Assembly: GCA_030608745.1 (NCBI GenBank)
Contig: JAUWDQ010000105.1
Coordinates: 1-8,970 of the forward strand
Length of the DNA stretch: 8,970 bases
Origin: Pseudomonadota bacterium
Lineage (GTDB): Bacteria; Desulfobacterota; BSN033; WVXP01; G020346125
Direction: 5' to 3'
The position numbers were made by a program, and so were the translations under genes. The notes beneath the pieces were generated by a model. The model did not search any database. It saw nothing but the letters and a program-made list of their open reading frames with translations, and was not told the origin of the DNA. Shown piece by piece: positions 1 through 6,800 of the stretch (position 1 is the stretch's first letter; each line of letters begins with the position of its first letter).

Positions 1-240
1 GAGGCCGACATCAAGGTGGAGATTGCGGGTCATACCGATAGCACCGGTCCAGAGGCTCATAATCAGGGGCTTTCGGAGAGGAGGGCCAAGGCGGTAGAGG
101 AATATCTCATTTCGAAGGGAATCTCTGCGGATCGTCTGAAGCCAGTGGGTTATGGGAAGTCCCGCCCCATCGCTCCGAACGACACGAGAGATGGTCGGGT
201 CATAAATCGGAGAGTGGAGCTCAACGTCTTGGAGAGGTAA
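1..240 (+). CDS. OmpA-family C-terminal domain protein, 3' end (5' partial)
   Basis: The frame is open from base 1 to the TAA at 238-240, giving the last 79 residues of a longer protein that starts outside the window. It is a near-textbook OmpA C-terminal (OmpA/MotB) domain. The GHTDSTG motif is followed by NQGLSERRAKAVEEYL, then a GYGKSRP loop and the closing RVINRRVEL strand. In this family the Asp of the HTD motif and the second Arg of SERRA bind the diaminopimelate of peptidoglycan. Here they are residues 13 and 28 of the visible part, the same 15-residue spacing as in E. coli OmpA. The role is to anchor an outer-membrane barrel, lipoprotein or periplasmic partner to the cell wall. The N-terminal part is not visible, so whether this is an OmpA barrel, a Pal-like lipoprotein or another fusion cannot be told. 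A terminator-like repeat follows the stop, so it probably ends its own transcript. Confidence 0.93.
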   Translation, partial: EADIKVEIAGHTDSTGPEAHNQGLSERRAKAVEEYLISKGISADRLKPVGYGKSRPIAPNDTRDGRVINRRVELNVLER

Positions 241-275
241 GGAGGCCTCACCATACGGGTGAAGGAATCGTGCCG

Positions 276-323
276 TTGGGGCGAGGGATCCTCAATATTG
301 GGTAACTTGCCCCAACCTCTTTT
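276..323 (+). terminator. Possible intrinsic terminator after the OmpA-domain gene
   Basis: TTGGGGC (276-282) pairs perfectly with GCCCCAA (309-315). The loop contains a second small hairpin, GAGG/CCTC (283-286 with 290-293). The 3' arm is followed by CCTCTTTT (316-323), a short and imperfect T-tract. It lies 35 nt after the OmpA-domain stop. The long loop and mixed tract make this weaker than a classical terminator. A smaller 5-bp hairpin (TCACC 248-252 with GGTGA 258-262) lies just upstream. Confidence 0.4.
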
Positions 324-613
324 CCTCACGGAGACCTTATCCGCAATTACCCGGTTTGCTGTGGTACCGGGAGCTCGTAGTGACAAGGTCATATAACTGG
401 GTCCGCAGCGTAAGATGCATTAGCCAAGGCGTTGGAGGAGGGTTCGGTCAGGATCGACGGGCCACGGGGCGACCTGAAGGCCTCCTTCGGTTGTTTCGAC
501 CCGGCGAAGAATCGATATACGGCTTGCGATTCGATAACCGTTCCGGTGTTTGGGGAGGACGAACTAATAAGAAGTATTCGTGAACTTACAATTGCAATAG
601 AGAGGAGGAAATA
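324..613. other. Spacer with no confident gene before the SYLF gene
   Basis: About 290 bases lie between the terminator-like repeat and the SYLF gene. No recognisable protein, RNA gene or convincing promoter was found. Several short ORFs cross it in different frames and do not resemble known proteins; the one best placed to be real (414/432-614) is listed separately. A promoter for the SYLF-SHOCT unit should lie here, but I cannot point to a credible -35/-10 pair. Confidence 0.5.
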
Positions 614-614
614 A
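432..614 (+). CDS. Uncertain 60-codon ORF just upstream of the SYLF gene
   Basis: I do not recognise this ORF. The frame is open from 414 (after a TAA at 411-413), and the first usable start is a TTG at 432. It ends with TAA at 612-614, only 2 nt before the SYLF start codon, and its last codons contain the AGGAGG that serves as ribosome binding site for the SYLF gene. The C-terminal part (GEDELIRSIRELTIAIERRK) would form a charged amphipathic helix, which looks more protein-like than chance sequence. The N-terminal part shows nothing familiar. There is no clear ribosome binding site for the TTG start. It could be a small coupled gene, the eroded end of a lost gene, or an open frame by chance. 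Confidence 0.22.
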   Translation: MEEGSVRIDGPRGDLKASFGCFDPAKNRYTACDSITVPVFGEDELIRSIRELTIAIERRK

Positions 615-616
615 CA

Positions 617-1531
617 ATGAAGGCAATGAAACTTTCCAGTGTGTGTTTATCTGCCATGCTCGTAGTGCTGGTCGCCCTGGCAATCACGCCGGCGATTGGT
701 GAGGAAGATATCAAGCCACGGGTGCTTGTCAATAATGCACGCCTTACCATCGATAACTTTATCGCGGACCCAAACATGGCCTGGATGCGGGCCCACATGA
801 AGGACACAAAGGGCATCTTGATCGTGCCGCGATTGATAAAGGGGGCATTTGTGTGGGGCGGCTCGGGCGGCAGGGGCGTTCTGCTGGCCCGCGACGAAAA
901 GACGGGCAAATGGAGCGAGCCTGCCTTTTACTCCATGGGTTCTGTGAGCTGGGGTTTGCAAATTGGTGGCCAGACGTCGGAGGTGATTTTGATGGTGATG
1001 AGGCAGAGGGGGTTGGAGAGGTTATATACGTCATCCGTTAAGCTCGGGGGCGATTTCTCCGTGGCCGCAGGGCCCGTCGGTGTTGGAGTGGCCACAAAGG
1101 GTGTTACGGCAGACATCCTCTCCTACGCGCGAACCAAAGGGGCTTTTGTCGGGGTCTCCTTGGAAGGTTCTGTCGTGAAGGTGAGCGACAAATCCAACAG
1201 TGCCTACTATGGAAAACCGGTTAGGCCGGTTGATATTCTCGTGACCCAAAAGGTCAGCAACCCCAAGGCGGCTGAGCTCAAAAAAGCGTTGAAGGGGGCC
1301 GAGAGAAAGGGTGAACAGGAATTAGCTGCCACGGGACCATCTCGAATCGTTTACGCCAAAACCAGAATCAATATACGGAGCGGACCGGGGACGAACTACT
1401 CCGTCGTCCGGAAGGCGACCAAAGGGGAGAAGCTTGAATATATCTCTCTCGAGGGCGATTGGTATAAACTGAAAGGAGCAGCGGGTAAACCTCAAGAGTG
1501 GGTGCATAGGAGCGTTGTTACGTTGCCGTAG
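617..1531 (+). CDS. Secreted SYLF (Ysc84-type) lipid-binding domain protein with C-terminal SH3b domain
   Basis: The 304-aa protein starts at an ATG preceded by AGGAGG (603-608). Residues 1-28 look like a Sec signal peptide: Lys at positions 2 and 5, a long hydrophobic core, and likely cleavage after AIG. Residues ~35-225 match the SYLF/Ysc84 domain, with the landmarks KGILIVP, KGAFVWGGSGGRGVLLAR, SVSWGLQIGGQTSEVILMV, GGDFSVAAGPVGVG and the late SYARTKGAFVGVSLEGSVV followed by YYG. SYLF domains bind lipids in eukaryotes; in bacteria the role is poorly defined, and a periplasmic lipid- or envelope-associated function is inference. Residues ~244-304 form a bacterial SH3 domain (INIRSGPGTNYSVV, then the GDWYKL and EWVHRS strands), a module that often binds cell wall. 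A linker rich in Lys, Glu and Ala joins the two domains. The gene is followed after 32 nt by a SHOCT lipoprotein gene, probably on the same transcript. Confidence 0.9.
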   Translation: MKAMKLSSVCLSAMLVVLVALAITPAIGEEDIKPRVLVNNARLTIDNFIADPNMAWMRAHMKDTKGILIVPRLIKGAFVWGGSGGRGVLLARDEKTGKWSEPAFYSMGSVSWGLQIGGQTSEVILMVMRQRGLERLYTSSVKLGGDFSVAAGPVGVGVATKGVTADILSYARTKGAFVGVSLEGSVVKVSDKSNSAYYGKPVRPVDILVTQKVSNPKAAELKKALKGAERKGEQELAATGPSRIVYAKTRINIRSGPGTNYSVVRKATKGEKLEYISLEGDWYKLKGAAGKPQEWVHRSVVTLP

Positions 1532-1563
1532 AGATCCAAACCCTAAAGAGGGAGGACTGAACC

Positions 1564-1785
1564 ATGAAGTATTTGAGAGTGTGCGTAATAGTGATGGTGA
1601 TCATTTTGGGGATAGGTTTCGCTGGCTGTCGCGGTGGGAAAGCGAAGGTAGAAGCCACAACCACAACGACCACACTGGGTCAGGAGTTAATGGATCTTCA
1701 GAAGGCGTACGAAAAGGGTATTATTACCGAAAAGGAGTATAAAGAGGTCAAGGAGAGAATCATAAAGGAGAGGACGAAGAAATAA
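1564..1785 (+). CDS. Small SHOCT-domain lipoprotein
   Basis: This is a 73-aa protein with GGAGG (1551-1555) 8 nt before the ATG. Residues 1-21 are a hydrophobic signal segment ending in GFAGC, so Cys22 is the likely lipidated residue. The -3 position is Phe rather than the preferred Leu, which makes the lipobox acceptable but not ideal. Arg at +2 gives no inner-membrane retention signal, so outer-membrane localisation is expected. A run of six threonines (32-37) acts as a spacer. Residues ~38-67 (LGQELMDLQKAYEKGIITEKEYKEVK) form a SHOCT motif, a short two-helix module common at protein termini and thought to support oligomerisation. No enzymatic function is predicted. The short gap to the SYLF gene and a terminator-like hairpin just downstream suggest a two-gene operon. 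Confidence 0.82.
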   Translation: MKYLRVCVIVMVIILGIGFAGCRGGKAKVEATTTTTTLGQELMDLQKAYEKGIITEKEYKEVKERIIKERTKK

Positions 1786-1792
1786 TAAAACC

Positions 1793-1829
1793 AAAGCGAG
1801 ACGTATGTCTCATCATTGAGTCTCTTTTT
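1793..1829 (+). terminator. Terminator after the SYLF-SHOCT unit
   Basis: GAGAC (1798-1802) can pair with GTCTC at 1820-1824, which is followed directly by TTTTT (1825-1829). The stem extends outward past one mismatch through AAAG/TTTT. The same GAGAC can instead pair with a nearer GTCTC (1807-1811), and CTCA/TGAG (1809-1812 with 1817-1820) gives a third small hairpin. The stem next to the T-run, 8 nt after the SHOCT stop codon, fits intrinsic termination. Confidence 0.6.
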
Positions 1830-2246
1830 CGCCTATTTCTGGCGTACTTAGAAACAGTCACAAGCGGCGCTCTCGCGACGCAGGGAAAGGGAGCTCTTGC
1901 GCAAAGGCTCGATCGATGGACTCGCTGGGTTTCTCCCGCATCCTTCGCAGGTCTTTTCGGATTCGTTTTCTTTAGATGAGGAGATCCACCTCAGCGGACG
2001 AGTGCTAAGCTTGTTGAGCCTTAAGGAATTTGGTTATTCCGGGGCAGACGTTATGCATATTCTCAACGAACATCCCCCCATCTTCCCGAATCCTAGGGTT
2101 GAACCCGAGGAAAGTTTCCGATTGTCCCGGACGTCCCGCTTTCCCACGCCAAAACCTTTGTGGGTCTCCCATCAAAGGTGCAAGGGTCAGAACGAATCTA
2201 GCGCTTCTGTGAGATTGATCTCTAACACGAAACACGCGGAGGTTCG
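1830..2246 (+). other. Gene-free, inverted-repeat-rich region upstream of the M48 protease gene
   Basis: About 417 bases hold no convincing gene. Open frames exist on both strands. One is a TTG-started + strand frame at 1897-2250, another a - strand frame at 2005-2268 that runs into the protease start; neither has a good ribosome binding site or a recognisable domain. Several inverted repeats cluster in the second half: GGAAT/ATTCC near 2025-2040, TCCT..GGGT/ACCC..AGGA at 2091-2111, and the strong stem at 2154-2179. It may be a promoter region with a long structured leader, or the remnant of a repeat element or decayed gene. I found no persuasive promoter motif. Confidence 0.45.
2154..2179 (+). 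repeat. Strong stem-loop, 11 bp with one bulge, 67 nt before the M48 gene
   Basis: The 5' arm is ACCTTTG (2154-2160) followed by TGGG (2161-2164). The loop is TCT (2165-2167). The 3' arm is CCCA (2168-2171), a single bulged T (2172), then CAAAGGT (2173-2179). On the + strand no T-run follows, so it is not a terminator for rightward transcription. On the - strand the stem is followed by TTTT, which would look terminator-like, but no - strand gene is evident. Its position suits an mRNA leader structure or a repeat remnant. Confidence 0.55.
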
Positions 2247-3716
2247 ATGATGAGGAGGAAAAAAACAATCTTCAATGTAAACTTTCGTTTATCAGTCCCG
2301 ATTTGTGCGACAGTCTTTATCATGGGATGTGCGGTCGGAATGCAGTCGGTTGAAAAGGACCGGGAAATGGGCCGGGAAGCGGCCGAGATGGTGGAAACAG
2401 AGATGGGTATCGTCGACGATGCAAACACCACAGCATATCTCAATAAGGTCGGCCAACGGCTGGCGCAAGTAAACCCGGATCAGCGTTTCGATTACACCTT
2501 TTCCATCGTGGACCAGTATGTACCGAATGCGTTTGCCTTGCCCGGTGGTTACATCTATGTGACGCGGGGCTTGCTGGCACTAACGAACAACGAAGACGAA
2601 CTGGCAGGTATCATGGGCCACGAAATCATTCACGTCAGTCGCCGTCATTCCGCGCGCCAGATGGCCAAAGCCAGGGGACCGGGTCTGTTGAGTCTTCCCG
2701 GCAGAATCGTTGGCGGGGTGCTCAGTGAAAATCTCGGCAACTTGATCAATGCGCCGGTAAATCTCCTCGGTGGAGCGTATCTGGTTTCCCACAGCCGGCA
2801 GGATGAATTCGAATCAGACCAGTTTGGGCAGCAGCTCGCGGCGTCGGCGGGATATGACCCTGCAGCCCTGGCCCCCATTCTGGCCCGTCTCGAGGATTTT
2901 ATCGAGCTTTATACAGGGGAAAAAAGGGTACCCGGTTTTTTTGACACCCATCCCAGCGCTCCTGATCGTGTAAACCGGCTTAAAAGGGATGCTCAAAAAA
3001 TCGAATGGACGGATCAGCCGGGAGTGGCACCCAATTCAGACGCTTATTCGCGTAAACTGGACGGCCTGCTGATCGGCGAGAACCCGGCCACGGGCGTATT
3101 GCAGGGCCGCAAATTCCTCCATCCGGAGCTGGATCTCTCGGTTAAATTTCCCCCAGGTTGGAAAGCCATGAACACACCCCAGGCGGTGTTTGCCAAGGCT
3201 CCAAAAGAGGACGGAGTGTTGGCACTGGGTATAGCCGGTAAGGGAACCGACCCCGGTCAGGCCGCGGAGGCTTTCGCCCGGGCTTTCTACAAAAAGTACG
3301 GTGCGAAACCGACCGAGTCGAGGTCACTAAAGATCGGAGAGCTCCCGGCGCATCTAAACCTCTACACGGATACAAGCGGCAAAGAGCCAATGCATCTGGC
3401 GTTTCTGTGGGTGGCTTACCGTGGTCTGATTTATCAGTTTATCGGTCTGGCCCCGGAAAGGTACCGTGAGATGCTCCGTGAAACAGCGCTCAGCTTCCGC
3501 CCCATGACCGCTAAAGAACGTGGAGCAATCACCGAAACTCGACTGCGGGTAGTGGCCGCCCGAGGAAGCGAAACGCTTGCGCAGCTATCAAAGCGCACGA
3601 ATAACGCATGGAACCTGAAAACGACTTCCCTAGTGAACGGAATCGCTCCCAATCAATCCCTAAAAAAAGGACAGCTCATAAAAACTGCGGTAGTACAACC
3701 CTATAAACGGCGCTAA
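2247..3716 (+). CDS. M48-family zinc metalloprotease lipoprotein with LysM-like C-terminus
   Basis: The protein has 489 aa. Two ATGs stand in tandem (2247, 2250) after GGAGG (2238-2242), and the second is the better spaced. The N-terminus has a basic stretch (MMRRKK), a hydrophobic segment and a lipobox-like IMGC with Cys28, so a periplasm-facing lipoprotein is expected. Residues ~35-250 form the M48 catalytic domain. The zinc motif is HEIIH (125-129), with the third ligand probably Glu187 in the ExxxD of RQDEFESD and a conserved THPS (His235). The NAFALPGGYIYVTRGLL strand upstream of the zinc helix is typical of the YggG/BepA-like group, which degrades or helps assemble outer-membrane proteins; that role here is inferred. 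Residues ~290-420 form a second domain with no firm name (PGW motif). Residues ~432-485 (RLRVVAARGSETLAQLSKR, then VNGI and LKKGQLIK) resemble a divergent LysM. All catalytic residues look intact. An AsmA-family gene follows. Confidence 0.9.
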   Translation: MMRRKKTIFNVNFRLSVPICATVFIMGCAVGMQSVEKDREMGREAAEMVETEMGIVDDANTTAYLNKVGQRLAQVNPDQRFDYTFSIVDQYVPNAFALPGGYIYVTRGLLALTNNEDELAGIMGHEIIHVSRRHSARQMAKARGPGLLSLPGRIVGGVLSENLGNLINAPVNLLGGAYLVSHSRQDEFESDQFGQQLAASAGYDPAALAPILARLEDFIELYTGEKRVPGFFDTHPSAPDRVNRLKRDAQKIEWTDQPGVAPNSDAYSRKLDGLLIGENPATGVLQGRKFLHPELDLSVKFPPGWKAMNTPQAVFAKAPKEDGVLALGIAGKGTDPGQAAEAFARAFYKKYGAKPTESRSLKIGELPAHLNLYTDTSGKEPMHLAFLWVAYRGLIYQFIGLAPERYREMLRETALSFRPMTAKERGAITETRLRVVAARGSETLAQLSKRTNNAWNLKTTSLVNGIAPNQSLKKGQLIKTAVVQPYKRR

Positions 3717-3805
3717 TGAATGGAATGTGCACTGGCAAAAAGTATGGACAGACTCGTCAAGAGCAGCAGCACAGAAGTGCCGAAGATGGAGGGCAAGTTC
3801 CTTAA
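3716..3805 (+). CDS. Uncertain 29-codon micro-ORF linking the M48 and AsmA genes
   Basis: An ATG at 3716-3718 shares its A with the TAA stop of the protease gene. The frame runs 29 codons to a TAA at 3803-3805, whose last A is the first base of the AsmA ATG. The peptide begins MNGMCTGKKYGQTRQEQQ and is hydrophilic, with no recognisable domain, signal or membrane segment. It lacks a ribosome binding site of its own, so translation would depend on termination-reinitiation from the protease gene. It may serve as a coupling device rather than encode a functional peptide, or it may be chance. Confidence 0.2.
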   Translation: MNGMCTGKKYGQTRQEQQHRSAEDGGQVP

Positions 3806-6800
3806 TGACCGGACGGAAAAAGACAGTGCTCTGGATAATGATAGTTATGGGGACCTTCTTAGTTCTCCTCTTAATCTTCATCCTTCTTTTACCCACGTTA
3901 GTCAACCTGGAACCGATCAAGGGAGAAATCGCAGCCATTATTTCCCAGAGAGTGGGAGTTGAACCGGAATTTCAGCGGCTTGACTTATCATTTTTCCCAC
4001 GTCCACATGTCACGCTCCATGAAGGGAGCCTATCCATCCCAGGAAAAGTGACTGGGACTCTCGGGTCCTTGACGTTGTATCCCCAAATCCTCCCCCTCCT
4101 CAAGGGTAACGTGCGGATAACGAGGCTCCACGTTGAAGCTCCCGATTTCACTATGAGGCTCGTGGAAAGGGGAGGAGAAAAGAAGGGACGGCAACGGGCG
4201 TTCTCCTTTTCCACCATTGGGGAAACAGTGGCTCCTGCTTTGGCGCTTATGTCATCGAATGCCCCAGGCCTCATCGTCATGGTCGAAAAAGGGAGGCTGA
4301 ATCTGTCCCGTGGAGATGAGTCGGCTTTTTGGTTCGGTGATATTCAGGCGCGTATCAGTCTGCCACCGGACAGGCTCAAAATTGACCTGGCGTGTAATTC
4401 CAACCTCTGGGAAAGCATTTCTGTCGAAGGTTGGTTAGACTCGAATGATTTCAGGGGCGATGGACGAATTCACCTGAGGGACTTTCAACCGCAAGCGCTA
4501 ACGGATTACGTTTTTCCCCTCGCCGCTCAGCGGGTTGGGGATTCGCACCTGAATCTGGATCTCAGCTTTAAGGTGAAGGGGCTCAAAACTCTGGAGGCTG
4601 AGGTCGAGGGCTCCCTGCCCCTTCTGACTTTGCGGCAAGGACTTGAGAAACTGGTCATAAGGGGTAAAAGCCTAAAGGGCGCTTTCCAGATGGATGAGGA
4701 TAAAGTAACGGTTTCTATGGGCCAACTGGACCTTGATTATCCTCAACTGAGTATGTCCGGGGAATTACTTCTTGATCAGACCTCTCCCCGTGTCAGTCTG
4801 AAATTGGAGGGCAGGGAAGTAGATGTTCGTTCGACACGGGAAGCGGCCCTTGCCCTGGCTGGGGAGGAGCCTACCGTTCAGGAGATTTTTAACTACGTGA
4901 GGGGAGGCAAGGTTCCCCTCATCACGCTCAGCGCTCAGGGAAGTTCGGTGGCTGATTTGGGAGAGTTGGAGAATATTCTCATCAAGGGGAACATGGTTGA
5001 GGGAAAGATCTTCATCCCGGGAGAGGATACAGGCCTTGAAGGCCTCGATTTATATTTGGAGGACGCCAAGGGGGACGCGGTCATTTCAGGGGGTATCCTG
5101 GAAGGGAAAAATCTCGAGGCCCGCTGGGGCAGAGAAAAGGGAAGGGATGGAACCTTGAAGCTGGGCCTTGAGGGCGAGGATGCTCCTTTGCATCTGGAAA
5201 TAGTGATCGAGATGGATAATCTCTCTCGACTCCCGCCTCTCCTTAACACCCTCATAAAGGATGAGGCCTTCGCGGAGGAAATCGCCCGCGCCTACGAGAT
5301 CAAGGGTAGGGCCTTGGGAAGGTTAGTTGTGGGTGAAAGCAGAAAATCTGCCAGGGCACGGGTGGATGTCTCGGAGTTCAATCTATCCGCCCGTTACGAA
5401 CGACTTCCATATCATCTGGCGATTGAAAGTGGGCAGCTTTTCTATGATGTGGACAGAATCCACGTAAAAGACCTGAGCGGCAGGTTGGGAAAATCTTCTT
5501 TTTCTGATCTCACTGCACAAGTAGGCCTCAAGGGAGCGCGTTCCGTTGAGGTCCTATCCGCGAAGTCCACGGTCTTGCTGGATGAAATCTATACATGGCT
5601 TTCATCCCTCGAAGGTTTCAAGAGTGCGCTCAAGGACTTGAAGTCCGTCCAAGGTACCATCGCACTATCTACCGTGAATCTGAAATTCCCCCTCGTTAAA
5701 CCTCAAAAAATGCGTTTCCGAGTGAGGGGGACAGTAAAGGACCTTGCCATGGATTCGACACTGCTTCCGGGTCCAGTCGCAGTGACCGGTGGGGATTTCG
5801 AGGCAACTCCGGAAGCGATTTCAATCAGGGATGCTCCCGTACGCACCTCGGATTCTACGTTAAGAATTGGGGCTGTTCTGAATAGGCCCCTGGAGGGCCT
5901 TCAGAAAGTGGATGTTAGGCTTGGGGGTAATATGGGGCCTGAGGCCACTGAGTGGGTTTCAGACCTCATCGGGTTACCACCCAGGCTGAGGATCCGGTCG
6001 CCCCTTTCTTTTTCCGGGGCTCATGTGGGCTGGGACAGGAATGGGAGGATCTCTTTTTCGGGAAGCCTGGTTCCAAAGGGTGGCCCCAAAATCACCATCG
6101 ATATGCTTCATAGTCCCACCGAGCTTACGATCAGAAATGTGTCTATTCGGGATGAAGTATCTCACGCCACCTTTGGTCTCAGGCTCAAAGAGAGGGAGTT
6201 CCATCTTAATTTCAAAGGAGACCTCGAAAAAACGACTCTGGACAGGCTTTTGGTGAAGAATCAGATTCTCACCGGGGCGATCAAGGGGGATTTCGAGGCC
6301 CACATTCTGCTGGATAACCCCATGAGGTCCACGGCACATGGAAAACTCCGTGGGGTAGGGCTCGGTTATCCGGTGAAGTTGAAGGTACCCGTGGTGATTG
6401 AAGACGTTTCGCTGGAGGCCAGAAAAAACAAACTCAACGTGGAATCCGCCATACTTACCTGGGGGGAAAACCATCTGAACCTTGATGGGAATGTGGGCTG
6501 TTCAGAGGGGGATTTTCTTATTGATATGAGTCTTTCGGCGGATGGTTTCGAGTGGGAAAATGCGAAGGAAATCTGGGAGGAAGAGGATAAGAAATCCGAT
6601 CTTAAACAGGAAGATGATATTCGGACTCCACCGCTGAAGGGAATCCTGAGGGTCAGGTCACAATACTTCGAACATGGAAAGTTTACGTGGCGACCCTTCC
6701 ACGCCGACATCACCTTTCGCCAGGACGGGATAAAGGTTGCAGTCACCGAGGCAAACCTATGCGGTATTGCAACTCGGGGGACCCTGGACGTGTTTCCTCA

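Noticed and set aside
491..521. A sigma-70-like promoter (TTGTTT, then TATACG) upstream of the SYLF gene
   Set aside because: The -35 match is weak and the 19-nt spacing is long, so it is not better than chance.
647..961. - strand frames of about 100 codons over the SYLF gene
   Set aside because: They are antisense to a clear SYLF domain, and their Arg/Pro/Ser-rich composition is typical of shadow frames.
2091..2111. A tRNA T-arm-like segment (GGGTTGAACCC)
   Set aside because: The loop is too short for a T-arm, and no anticodon arm or acceptor stem was found on either side.
1832..2246. An insertion sequence or other mobile element in the gap before the protease
   Set aside because: No transposase similarity, no paired terminal inverted repeats and no target-site duplication could be found by eye; only internal hairpins are present.
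3727..3804. GTG at 3727 as the start of the AsmA gene
   Set aside because: The extra 26 residues are basic and Ser/Ala-rich with no family similarity. The ATG at 3805 has an upstream GGAGG and puts the membrane anchor at the expected position.
5974..6474. A 166-codon open frame on the - strand inside the AsmA gene
   Set aside because: It lies wholly inside a well-supported + strand gene and encodes no recognisable domain; it is a shadow frame.
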